This document shows positions 41,159 through 49,371 of a DNA stretch of 55,685 nt, piece by piece. How positions within the stretch are numbered: position 1 is the stretch's first letter; every line of letters starts with the position of its first letter. The position numbers and the translations under genes are program-made. Source of the DNA: Paludibacteraceae bacterium (GTDB lineage: Bacteria > Bacteroidota > Bacteroidia > Bacteroidales > Paludibacteraceae); contig JAEDGZ010000014.1 in NCBI GenBank assembly GCA_016297215.1, forward strand, positions 1 through 55,685. The letters are read 5' to 3'. The notes under the pieces are model-generated. The model was not told the origin of the DNA and ran no database searches. It was given only the letters and a program-made list of their open reading frames with translations.

Positions 41159-41929
41159 ATGGTAGGTTCTATTTTTACAATACAATCGAATGAACTTCTT
41201 GCTCGCAATGTGTGGCGGATGAGGATGGTGGGGGCGAAGGACTTGCCTATTCGTCCCGGGCAGTTTGTGGAGATAGCCGTGCCCGGGCAGTATCTGCGCC
41301 GTCCTATATCGGTATGCGATTATGCCGATGGTGTGCTCACTATCATCTATAAGGTGGTGGGTGTCGGCACGGACGCGATGAGCCGTTGGCAGGCAGGGCA
41401 GCAGGTGGACCTGTTGGTCGGGTTGGGCAACGGGTATGACCTGACTCAGGCGGGAGAGCGACCACTCCTGATAGGCGGAGGCGTAGGAGTGCCGCCGCTG
41501 TATATGTTGGCGCGGGTGTTGCGCGAGCAGGGCAAGCAGGTGTGTGTCATCTTGGGCTTCAACACGAAGGAAGAAGTGTTCTATGAGGAGGAGTTCCGCG
41601 CCTTGGGTTGCGAGGTAGAGGTTACCACCGCAGATGGTTCGCACGGGACGAAGGGGTTTGTAACCGATGCGGTGATGGAGCAAGGAACCAAGAGCCAAGA
41701 GCCAAGACTAAATAGTCCTTGCTCCACATACTACTATGCTTGCGGACCGTTGCCTATGTTGAAGGCGGTGATGAAGCATTGGGGCGATGGCGGCGAGGTG
41801 AGCATGGAGGAACGTATGGGCTGCGGCTTCGGCGCGTGCATGGGCTGCTCCATACAGACCAAAGAAGGACCCAAGCGCGTCTGCAAAGACGGACCGGTGT
41901 TTAGAGCACAAAGTATAAAGACCCTCTAA
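41159..41929 (+). CDS. pyrK: Dihydroorotate dehydrogenase B, electron-transfer subunit
   Basis: PyrK passes electrons from dihydroorotate dehydrogenase (PyrDB) to NAD through FAD and a 2Fe-2S cluster. The FAD site is RRPISVCDY, the NAD-binding start is LLIGGGVGVPPLYMLA, and the cluster ligands lie in CGFGACMGC plus VCKDGPVF near the C-terminus. The protein has 256 residues. Residues about 174-189 (EQGTKSQEPRLNSPCS) are repeat DNA, set in the loop just before the conserved YYYACGPLPML strand. pyrD is next, giving the expected pair. Confidence 0.94.
   Translation: MVGSIFTIQSNELLARNVWRMRMVGAKDLPIRPGQFVEIAVPGQYLRRPISVCDYADGVLTIIYKVVGVGTDAMSRWQAGQQVDLLVGLGNGYDLTQAGERPLLIGGGVGVPPLYMLARVLREQGKQVCVILGFNTKEEVFYEEEFRALGCEVEVTTADGSHGTKGFVTDAVMEQGTKSQEPRLNSPCSTYYYACGPLPMLKAVMKHWGDGGEVSMEERMGCGFGACMGCSIQTKEGPKRVCKDGPVFRAQSIKTL
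41678..41725 (+). repeat. Word repeat with inverted arms inside pyrK
   Basis: GGAGCAAGGA (41678-41687) and TCCTTGCTCC (41716-41725) are perfect 10-bp arms around three GCCAAGA-type words and ACTAAATAG. It is translated in frame. Confidence 0.88.
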
Positions 41930-41944
41930 ATCTCCCAAAATCCA

Positions 41945-42050
41945 CCCCAAAAATCAAAGATTTTTCGGGGACCCTGGAAAGGGAGACTTGATATTAACTA
42001 AAAACTAATCTCCTCACTCCCTCCCTTCAAGGGAGGGTCGGGGAGGGTCG
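41945..42050. repeat. CCCCAAAAATC hairpin and family 2 palindrome between pyrK and pyrD
   Basis: CCCCAAAAATC-AAA-GATTTTTCGGGG lies at 41945-41970. A family 2 palindrome (CCTCCCTTCAAGGGAGGGTC) with CGGGGAGGGTCG ends two bases before the pyrD ATG region. Confidence 0.85.
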
Positions 42051-42053
42051 ATT

Positions 42054-42962
42054 ATGACAAAAGTATCTTTATCGAATATCGAACTTAGGAATCCTGTTAT
42101 CCCTGCGTCGGGGACGTATGGGTTTGGCGAGGAGTTTGCTGCGCTGTACGACCTGAACTGCTTGGGCGGTATCTCGTTCAAGGGGACGACGCGCGAGGCG
42201 CGGTACGGCAATGCGCTGCCCCGTATTGCAGAGTGCGGCGGCTACGGCATGCTGAACGCTGTGGGCTTGCAGAACCCGGGCGTGGAGCATGTGGTGGCAA
42301 AGGAGTTGCCGAGGTTGCGGGAGTTGTACAAAGGTGTGGTGCTGGCGAACGTGAGCGGGTTCTCCGTGGACGATTACGTCTATACCTGCGAGCAGATGGA
42401 CAAAGCGCCGGAGGTGGATATCATCGAGGTGAATATCTCCTGCCCGAATGTGCACAACGGGGGTATGGCTTTCGGCACGCAGCCTGAGGCGGCGGTAGAG
42501 GTTACGCGCGCGGTGAAGGCGGTTACGCACAAGCCTGTGTATATGAAGTTGTCGCCCAACGTAACGGATATTGTAGCGATAGCGCGGGCTTGCGAAGAGG
42601 CGGGTGCGGACGGGCTCTGCCTGATAAACACGATATTAGGCATGCGGATAGACATCCGCAGACGGAAACCTGTGCTTGCCAACCGCTATGGCGGCTACTC
42701 GGGTCCCGGGGTGTTCCCCGTGGCGCTACGGATGGTCAATCAAGTGGCGCGGGAGGTGCAGGTGCCGATAATCGGTTGCGGCGGCGTGAGCAGCGCAGAG
42801 GACGTGGTGGAGATGATGATGGCAGGCGCTACGGCTGTGGAGATAGGAGCCGCCAACTTGGTCAACCCGATGGCATGCAAAGAGATTGTGGAGCGACTGC
42901 CGCGCCTCATGGAAGAGTTGGGAATAGAGAAATTAACTGATATTATTGGAGCGGCGAAATAG
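42054..42962 (+). CDS. pyrD: Dihydroorotate dehydrogenase B, catalytic subunit
   Basis: This FMN enzyme oxidises dihydroorotate to orotate. The catalytic Cys is in VNISCPNVHNGG, as expected of class 1 (Ser in class 2). Substrate and FMN contacts are in NAVGLQNPG, KLSPNVTDI, GYSGPGVFPVALRMV and GCGGVSSAEDV. The 302-residue length and the adjacent pyrK identify the NAD-linked type 1B enzyme. pyrF follows after 133 bp of repeats. Confidence 0.96.
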   Translation: MTKVSLSNIELRNPVIPASGTYGFGEEFAALYDLNCLGGISFKGTTREARYGNALPRIAECGGYGMLNAVGLQNPGVEHVVAKELPRLRELYKGVVLANVSGFSVDDYVYTCEQMDKAPEVDIIEVNISCPNVHNGGMAFGTQPEAAVEVTRAVKAVTHKPVYMKLSPNVTDIVAIARACEEAGADGLCLINTILGMRIDIRRRKPVLANRYGGYSGPGVFPVALRMVNQVAREVQVPIIGCGGVSSAEDVVEMMMAGATAVEIGAANLVNPMACKEIVERLPRLMEELGIEKLTDIIGAAK

Positions 42963-43095
42963 ACCGCTTCGCTAAAAGATAAAAGATGAAGGATAAAAGA
43001 CTTAATAGTATCGACTATTGGTTTGCAGACTCCTTGAAACTCATAGACGAAGGTAATTTGTCTTTAATCCTGTATCCTTAATCCTTGTTCCTTAT
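42962..43095. repeat. AAGGATAAAAGACT / CTTTAATCCTGTATCC inverted word repeat
   Basis: GACCGCTTCGCTAAAAGATA and AAGGATAAAAGACTTAATAG face TTGTCTTTAATCCTGTATCC and TTAATCCTTG. An internal CATAGACGAAGG is the complement of the usual TTCGTCTATG centre. Confidence 0.85.
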
Positions 43096-43788
43096 ATGAA
43101 AGACGTAATTATTGCTTGTGATTTTGCTTCGGCAGAGGAGACTTATCGCTTCTTGGACAGGTTCGGTGAACTGCGTCCGTATGTGAAGATTGGTATGGAA
43201 CTGTACTATGCGGAGGGGCCGCAGATTGTGCGTGAGTTGAAACGGCGGGGACATAAGATTTTCCTTGACCTGAAGTTGCACGATATACCCAACACGGTGA
43301 AGAAAGCGATGGCGGTGCTGAGCCGCTTGGACGTGGATATGTGCAACCTGCACGCTGCGGGTACCATTGCGATGATGGAGGCTGCGCGCGAGGGTTTGAC
43401 ACGCGCGGACGGGACACGACCCGTCCTGCTGGCAGTAACGCAACTGACCTCTACGAGCGAGGAGCGTATGCACGAGGACCTGCTGATAGAGGGGAAGATA
43501 GGCGATGTGGTGGTGCACTATGCTGAGAACGCGAAGAAAGCGGGACTTGACGGCGTGGTGTGCTCGCCGCTGGAGGCAGGTATGGTGAAAGCGGCTTGCG
43601 GCAAGGAGTTCTTGACGGTTACGCCGGGGATTCGATTCGCCGACGGTGCGGTGGGCGACCAAGTGCGTGTTACTACCCCCGCACAGGCGCGTGAGATAGG
43701 GACGGACTTCATCGTGGTAGGGCGCCCGATTACCGCCGCCGAAGACCCCGTAGCGGCATACAAGAGGTGCTTGGAGGAGTTTGTATAG
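43096..43788 (+). CDS. pyrF: Orotidine-5'-phosphate decarboxylase
   Basis: PyrF makes UMP from OMP. The active-site run DLKLHDIPNTV (about residues 59-69) gives the catalytic Lys/Asp/Lys set, with the first Asp in IIACDFASAEE. VCSPLEAGMVK, TPGIRFADGA and FIVVGRPITAAEDP complete the phosphate-binding region. At 230 residues it is the short, E. coli/Bacillus type rather than the 270-residue Mycobacterium-type form often seen in Bacteroides. Confidence 0.95.
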   Translation: MKDVIIACDFASAEETYRFLDRFGELRPYVKIGMELYYAEGPQIVRELKRRGHKIFLDLKLHDIPNTVKKAMAVLSRLDVDMCNLHAAGTIAMMEAAREGLTRADGTRPVLLAVTQLTSTSEERMHEDLLIEGKIGDVVVHYAENAKKAGLDGVVCSPLEAGMVKAACGKEFLTVTPGIRFADGAVGDQVRVTTPAQAREIGTDFIVVGRPITAAEDPVAAYKRCLEEFV

Positions 43789-43794
43789 TCAGGG

Positions 43795-43884
43795 TATAGT
43801 CAGGGTAATCACCCAAGAATCACCCAAGAATCACCCAAGAATCACCCAAGAATCACTAACTAATCACTAACTAATCGCTAACTA
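43795..43884. repeat. 11-bp tandem repeats ATCACCCAAGA then ATCACTAACTA
   Basis: TATAGTCAGGG twice, ATCACCCAAGA about four times, then ATCACTAACTA about three times including the ATCGCTAACTA variant seen at 13951. All three units are 11 bp. Confidence 0.92.
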
Positions 43885-43913
43885 CAGTCTCGGTATAGAG
43901 GCGTGATGAATAT

Positions 43914-44549
43914 ATGGTAACAAAACAACTTATTGCAAAAGACTTGCTGTCGATAAAGGCGGTCTTTCTTCGTCCGAATGAGCCCTTCACGTGGGCGAGT
44001 GGAATCAAGAGTCCTATCTACTGCGACAACCGACTGACGCTGAGCGACGTGCGCGTGCGGGAGGATGTGGAGAACGGGCTGGCAGAGATTATTCGTCGGG
44101 AATATCCTGAGGCGGAGGTGCTGATGGGTACTTCTACGGCAGGTATCGCCCACGCGGCGATTACGGCTACTATCCTCGGTCTTCCGATGGGGTATGTGCG
44201 CAGCGGTGCGAAAGACCACGGGCGCGGCAATCAGATAGAAGGCAGGCTGGAGAAAGGGCAGAAAGTGGTGGTAGTGGAAGACCTGATTTCCACCGCAGGC
44301 AGTTGCATTGAGGTGGCAGAGGTGCTGCGCGAGGCAGGTGCCGAGGTGCTGGGCGTGGTGAGTATCTTCACCTACGGCATGCAGAAAGGGCTCGACCGCT
44401 TGGCGGCTGCCGCGCTGAAGAACGTGAGTCTGTGCGACCTTGACACGCTGGTGGACGTAGCGGTTGAGGAGCAATATATAGCCCCCGAGGACAAAGCCCG
44501 CCTGCTGAAGTTCCGCTCGAACCCGAGCGATGAGAGTTGGCGAAACTAA
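43914..44549 (+). CDS. pyrE: Orotate phosphoribosyltransferase
   Basis: PyrE joins orotate and PRPP to OMP. PWY-type motifs are FTWASGIKSPIYCDNR (orotate site), the flexible-loop residues RSGAKDHGRGNQIEG, and the PRPP loop VVVEDLISTAGSCIEVA. The 211-residue length is typical. It lies between pyrF and pyrB. Confidence 0.96.
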   Translation: MVTKQLIAKDLLSIKAVFLRPNEPFTWASGIKSPIYCDNRLTLSDVRVREDVENGLAEIIRREYPEAEVLMGTSTAGIAHAAITATILGLPMGYVRSGAKDHGRGNQIEGRLEKGQKVVVVEDLISTAGSCIEVAEVLREAGAEVLGVVSIFTYGMQKGLDRLAAAALKNVSLCDLDTLVDVAVEEQYIAPEDKARLLKFRSNPSDESWRN

Positions 44550-44585
44550 TCATTCTCCGTTAATTATCATTAATTATTCGTTAAT

Positions 44586-45638
44586 ATGCGCCATTTACTT
44601 GACCCGACAGATTTGAGCACTGCCGAAATCGATGCGATTATCGAGCGTGCGCTGGATATCATTGACCATAAAGACAAGTACGCCGATGCTTGCCGCGGGA
44701 AGAAACTCGCGACGCTGTTCTACGAGCCGAGCACCCGTACACGACTGAGTTTCACGGCTGCCATGATGGAGTTAGGCGGCAACGTGCTGGGCTTCTCCGA
44801 CGCCCGCACCAGTAGCGTGAGCAAAGGCGAGACCGTGGCAGACACGATACGTGTGGTGAGTGCGTTTGCCGACATTGTGGCGATGCGCCACTACAAGGAA
44901 GGTGCGCCTCGCGTGGCATCCGAATACAGCCGTATTCCTATCATCAATGCGGGCGACGGCGGGCACTCGCACCCCACGCAGACCATGACCGACCTGCTGA
45001 CCATACGCCGCGAGTTGGGGCATTCTGACCACCTGACAGTAGGTCTGTGCGGCGACCTGAAATACGGGCGCACCGTGCATTCGCTTATCAAGGCGATGCG
45101 CCGCTACGAGGGCGTGCAGTTCGTGCTTATCTCGCCGAAGGAGTTGCGCCTGCCTGACTACATGAAGAACGAGTTGGGCGAGAAATACCGCGAGTGCAGT
45201 ACTCTGGAAGAGGCGATGCCGCTGGTGGACGTGCTTTACATGACGCGTGTGCAGCAGGAGCGTTTTGCCGACAAGGCGGAGTATGAGCGGCTGAAAGACT
45301 CGTTCATCCTTGATACGGAGAAGATGGCGCTGGGCAAGCCGAGCATGATTGTGCTACACCCGCTGCCGCGCGTGAACGAGATAACCGTGGAGGTGGACAA
45401 AGACCCGCGTGCCGCCTATTTCCGCCAAGTGGAGAACGGGAAGTATGTGCGTATGGCGCTGATTTACACCCTGCTGCAATGGAAAGAGCAGGTGCAGCCC
45501 GCCCATGTGGAGGCTGAGGCGACCGCCTGCGCGTGCCACAACGACCGCTGTATCTCCACCACCGAGCCCGTAGAGAAGAAAGCCTACCGCGATGCCGATG
45601 GTGTACTACGGTGCTACTACTGCGACCACGCGTTGTAA
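44586..45638 (+). CDS. pyrB: Aspartate carbamoyltransferase with C-terminal PyrI-type zinc ribbon
   Basis: The first about 300 residues are a complete ATCase catalytic chain: FYEPSTRTRLSF (carbamoyl phosphate loop, residues 45-56), HPTQTMTDLLT and LHPLPRVNEI. The last about 35 residues are an extra module with Cys317-x4-Cys322 and Cys343-x2-Cys346 and the words CISTTEPV. This matches the zinc domain of the regulatory chain PyrI (C-x4-C, CIS..EPV, C-x2-C), but the PyrI nucleotide-binding domain is absent. The domain may clamp trimers without allosteric control. No separate pyrI gene is in the window. It ends the pyr run. Confidence 0.95.
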   Translation: MRHLLDPTDLSTAEIDAIIERALDIIDHKDKYADACRGKKLATLFYEPSTRTRLSFTAAMMELGGNVLGFSDARTSSVSKGETVADTIRVVSAFADIVAMRHYKEGAPRVASEYSRIPIINAGDGGHSHPTQTMTDLLTIRRELGHSDHLTVGLCGDLKYGRTVHSLIKAMRRYEGVQFVLISPKELRLPDYMKNELGEKYRECSTLEEAMPLVDVLYMTRVQQERFADKAEYERLKDSFILDTEKMALGKPSMIVLHPLPRVNEITVEVDKDPRAAYFRQVENGKYVRMALIYTLLQWKEQVQPAHVEAEATACACHNDRCISTTEPVEKKAYRDADGVLRCYYCDHAL

Positions 45639-45966
45639 GTAATAATTTGAAAATTATCGAAAGTTCGCTATTACTCTCCTTTTGGAAGATATTTATAAAG
45701 ATTTTCTTTTTGATTTTATATAGATTTCTGAGCGAAGCGAAAGGAACTAATAATTCGTTTCTTAATTATTAGTCAAGATTTTAGAAGTTATTTTTGAGAT
45801 GATTTTAAGGGATAAAAATAGGAAAATCCAATCCATAATCCTACTAAAAATCTGTGCTAAAAATAGGAAAAGGTAGTAACCAACGATTGTTTCGCTACGC
45901 TCAGAAATCAAAAGAAAATCTAAACAAAATCTTATTTTCAAATTGTAATAAATCTTTAATCATTAT
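45639..45966. repeat. Gap before guaB with a long inverted repeat
   Basis: The left arm AGATTTTCTTTTTGATTTT then TTTCTGAGCGAAGCGAAA (45699-45742) faces the right arm TTTCGCTACGCTCAGAAATC then AAAAGAAAATCT (45888-45920). The about 145 bp between are AT-rich with AAAAATAGGAAAA repeats. No gene or TAnnTTTG promoter was seen. Confidence 0.75.
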
Positions 45967-47427
45967 ATGACGAATCGAATTATTGAAGAGGGGCTCACAT
46001 TTGATGATGTGTTGTTGGTGCCCGCTTATTCGGAGGTGCTTCCTCGTGAGGTGGACCTTCGCTGTCAGTTCTCCCGTAATATCCGCCTGAACATCCCTGT
46101 GGTGTCCGCGGCGATGGACACCGTTACGGAGTCCACGATGGCGATTGCCATTGCGCGCGAAGGCGGCATCGGCGTGATTCACAAGAACATGCCCATTGAA
46201 GCGCAGGCGGCACAGGTGCGCCGCGTGAAGCGTGCGGAGAACGGACTGATTTCCGACCCCATCACCATCACGGCAGAGCAGACCGTGGGCGACGCGCTGC
46301 AGATGATGCAGGACAACCATATCGGCGGTATTCCCGTGGTAGACAACAGGGACATGCTGGTGGGTATCGTTACCAACCGCGACCTGCGTTTCGAGACGAA
46401 CATGCAGCGTCCGATTGCCGAGGTGATGACGAGCAAAGACCTGATAACCATCTCCTCGACCGACAATGAGACTATCATGCACGCGCTGCAGACCCACAAG
46501 GTGGAGAAACTGCCTGTGGTGGACAAGGACGGCAAGCTCATCGGGCTCGTTACCTATAAGGATATCACCAAACTGAAGGACTTCCCCAATGCCTGCAAGG
46601 ACGCGAAAGGTCGTCTGCGCTGCGCTGCGGGTGTGGGTATCACGGCGGATTATATGCACCGCGTGGACGCGCTCTACAAAGAGGGCGTGGACGCTATCGT
46701 GCTGGACTCTGCGCACGGGCACTCGAAGAATATCGTGAACGCACTGCGTGCCATCAAAGCCAAGTATCCGCACTTGGATGTCGTGGTGGGCAATATCGCT
46801 ACTGCCGAGGCTGCCAAGTACCTTGTGGAGAACGGAGCCGACGGCGTGAAGGTAGGTATCGGTCCGGGCTCTATCTGCACTACGCGTATCATCGCGGGCG
46901 TGGGCGTACCTCAGTTAACCGCTATCTTCGAGACCTCGGAGGCTATCAAGGGCTCGGGGGTGCCTATCATCGCCGACGGCGGTCTGCGCTATTCGGGCGA
47001 TGTGGTGAAAGCACTGGCGGCAGGCGGCAACTGCGTGATGTGTGGGTCGATGTTCGCAGGTACGGACGAGGCACCCGGGGAGACCATCATCTACAACGGT
47101 CGTAAGTTCAAGACCTACCGCGGCATGGGTTCTATCGATGCGATGAAGGCAGGTTCTGCCGACCGCTACTTCCAAGGCGGGGAGAAGAACGTGTCGAAAC
47201 TGGTGCCTGAGGGGATTGTCGGTCGCGTGCCCTACAAAGGCAGCGTGAGCGAGACCATCTACCAACTGATGGGCGGTCTGCGCTCGGGTATGGGTTATGT
47301 GGGTGCACATAACTTGGAGGAGTTGCAGCATGCGAAGTTTGTGAAGATTTCCGCCGCCGGTATGAGCGAGAGCCACCCGCACGACATCACTATCACCAGC
47401 GAGGCACCGAACTATAGTACGAAGTAG
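45967..47427 (+). CDS. guaB: IMP dehydrogenase
   Basis: GuaB oxidises IMP to XMP with NAD, the committed step to GMP. The catalytic Cys304 is in GPGSICTTRIIAGVGVPQ. Two CBS domains (about residues 95-205, ISDPITITAEQTVGDALQ to KDITKLKDF) bind adenine nucleotides and tune activity. The N-terminal LTFDDVLLVPAYSEVLP and FKTYRGMGSIDAM complete the barrel. 486 residues is normal. guaA follows, so GMP synthesis is complete here. Confidence 0.97.
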   Translation: MTNRIIEEGLTFDDVLLVPAYSEVLPREVDLRCQFSRNIRLNIPVVSAAMDTVTESTMAIAIAREGGIGVIHKNMPIEAQAAQVRRVKRAENGLISDPITITAEQTVGDALQMMQDNHIGGIPVVDNRDMLVGIVTNRDLRFETNMQRPIAEVMTSKDLITISSTDNETIMHALQTHKVEKLPVVDKDGKLIGLVTYKDITKLKDFPNACKDAKGRLRCAAGVGITADYMHRVDALYKEGVDAIVLDSAHGHSKNIVNALRAIKAKYPHLDVVVGNIATAEAAKYLVENGADGVKVGIGPGSICTTRIIAGVGVPQLTAIFETSEAIKGSGVPIIADGGLRYSGDVVKALAAGGNCVMCGSMFAGTDEAPGETIIYNGRKFKTYRGMGSIDAMKAGSADRYFQGGEKNVSKLVPEGIVGRVPYKGSVSETIYQLMGGLRSGMGYVGAHNLEELQHAKFVKISAAGMSESHPHDITITSEAPNYSTK

Positions 47428-47432
47428 TGTTT

Positions 47433-47588
47433 GGATAAAGGACCGCTACGCTAAAAGATAAAGGATAAAAGACTAATTAGTTTTATAGATGAAGGATAAA
47501 GGATGAAAGACTAAATAGCAACGACTCCGAGAACTCAAATACGATGGTAATAAGTCCTTCATCCTTTATCCTTAATCCTAATAAAGAA
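47433..47588. repeat. AAGGATAAAAGACT / CCTTCATCCTTTATCC inverted word repeat
   Basis: GATAAAGGACCGCTACGC, AAGATAAAGGATAAAAGACT and GATGAAGGATAAAGGATGAA face GTCCTTCATCCTTTATCC and TTAATCC. It occupies the whole guaB-guaA gap. Confidence 0.88.
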
Positions 47589-47589
47589 T

Positions 47590-49200
47590 ATGCAAAAGAT
47601 TATTATATTAGACTTTGGGTCGCAGACCACCCAACTCATCGGGCGGCGTGTTCGTGAGTTGGATACTTTCTGCGAGATACTGCCCTACAACAAGTACCCC
47701 GAGGATGACTCCGATGTGATTGGCGTTATCCTCTCGGGCTCGCCTCTGAGCGTGTATGCCGACGATGCGTTCTATGTGGACTTGAGCAAGATTCGCGGGC
47801 GGCTGCCTATCTTGGGTATCTGCTACGGCGCGCAGTACATGAGCCATATCTATGGCGGCAAGGTGGAGAGCGCGGGTACGCGCGAGTATGGTCGGCAGAA
47901 CTTGCAGTATGTGGACACCACTTGCCCGCTCTTTCGCGGTTTTGAGCCGCACTCGCAGGTGTGGATGTCGCATGGCGACAGCATCACCCGCCTGCCCGAA
48001 GGCGCACATGTGGTGGCTTCCACCGAGACGGTGAAGAACGCCGCTTATTATATCCCGGGCGAGGTGCCGGTGTTCGGCACGCAGTTCCACCCCGAGGTGT
48101 TCCACTCGCTGCAAGGCACGCTGCTGCTGAAGAACTTCGTGGTGGACGTATGCGGCAGCAAGCAGGAATGGAGCGCGGATGCGTTTGTGGAGAGCACGGT
48201 GAAGGAACTGCGCGAACAGATAGGCACCGACCGCGTCATCCTCGGTCTCTCGGGCGGCGTGGATTCGTCGGTGGTGGCGGTGTTGCTCAACAAGGCGATT
48301 GGCGACCAACTGACCTGTATCTTCGTGGACCACGGTATGCTCCGCAAGAACGAGTTTGAGGACGTGATGCGCGACTACGAGTGCCTCGGTCTGCATGTGA
48401 TTGGCGTGGACGCCAGCGAGCGATTCCTCAGCGACTTGGCGGGCGTTACCGAGCCCGAGAAGAAGCGTAAGATTATCGGGCGCGACTTTGTGGAGGTCTT
48501 CAACGCCGAGGCGAAGAAGATAACCGATGCCAAATGGTTGGCGCAGGGCACTATCTACCCCGACCGTATCGAGTCGCTCAATATCACGGGCAAGGTCATC
48601 AAGAGCCACCACAACGTGGGCGGTCTGCCTGAGGAGATGCACCTGCAACTCTGCGAGCCGCTGAAGTGGCTGTTCAAGGACGAGGTGCGCCGCGTGGGTC
48701 GTTCGATGGGCATGCCTGAGCACCTGATTACCCGCCATCCGTTCCCCGGACCGGGGCTGGCAGTGCGTATCTTGGGCGATATCACGCGCGAGAAAGTGCG
48801 CGTACTGCAAGAGGCAGACGACATCTTCATTCGTGGGTTGCGGGAGTACAAAGTGCGTCTGAGCGGCGAGGAGGCGCGTGCCGTGCTGGCAGCAGGCGTT
48901 CCCGCGAACATAGAGAACGGCGAGATAGAGGTGAGCCTCTACGACCAGATATGGCAAGCCGGTGCTATCCTGCTGAGCGAGGTACGCAGCGTGGGCGTGA
49001 TGGGCGATGAACGCACCTACGAGAACCCTGTGGCACTGCGGGCGGTAACTTCCTCCGACGCCATGACGGCAGACTGGGCGCACTTGCCTTATGACTTCAT
49101 GGCGAAGTGCTCAAACGAGATAATCAACAAGGTGCGGGGTGTCAACCGCGTATGCTACGATATCTCCTCCAAACCACCCGCAACGATTGAGTGGGAATAG
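47590..49200 (+). CDS. guaA: GMP synthase (glutamine-hydrolysing)
   Basis: GuaA amidates XMP to GMP using glutamine and ATP. The glutaminase domain has Cys78 (GICYGAQYM) and FHPEVFHS (His/Glu). The ATP pyrophosphatase domain has the P-loop LSGGVDSSVVA (about residue 218 on). The C-terminal dimer domain ends YDISSKPPATIEWE. 536 residues is about the E. coli length (525), so it is a full bifunctional enzyme. Confidence 0.97.
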   Translation: MQKIIILDFGSQTTQLIGRRVRELDTFCEILPYNKYPEDDSDVIGVILSGSPLSVYADDAFYVDLSKIRGRLPILGICYGAQYMSHIYGGKVESAGTREYGRQNLQYVDTTCPLFRGFEPHSQVWMSHGDSITRLPEGAHVVASTETVKNAAYYIPGEVPVFGTQFHPEVFHSLQGTLLLKNFVVDVCGSKQEWSADAFVESTVKELREQIGTDRVILGLSGGVDSSVVAVLLNKAIGDQLTCIFVDHGMLRKNEFEDVMRDYECLGLHVIGVDASERFLSDLAGVTEPEKKRKIIGRDFVEVFNAEAKKITDAKWLAQGTIYPDRIESLNITGKVIKSHHNVGGLPEEMHLQLCEPLKWLFKDEVRRVGRSMGMPEHLITRHPFPGPGLAVRILGDITREKVRVLQEADDIFIRGLREYKVRLSGEEARAVLAAGVPANIENGEIEVSLYDQIWQAGAILLSEVRSVGVMGDERTYENPVALRAVTSSDAMTADWAHLPYDFMAKCSNEIINKVRGVNRVCYDISSKPPATIEWE

Positions 49201-49201
49201 G

Positions 49202-49370
49202 AAACTGCGTGTTGGAAGCCCTGCGGGCTGTAAAGAACTTCGTGTATGAAAGCCCTACGGGCTGTAAAAAAGCGCTGACGCGCTGTACACGGAGCAAAGC
49301 GGAGTTCCTAACACGAAGTTACAAACACGAAGTTACAAACACGAAGTTATTAACACAAAGTTAAAAGAAA
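49202..49370. repeat. Mini-hairpin and CACGAAGTT repeat block
   Basis: GCCCTGCGGGC, GCCCTACGGGC and GCGCTGACGCGC, each followed by TGTA, face CACGGAGCAAAGCGGAGTTC and three 14-bp units ACACGAAGTTACAA. It is the same design as 34107-34298. Confidence 0.9.
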
Positions 49371-49371
49371 T

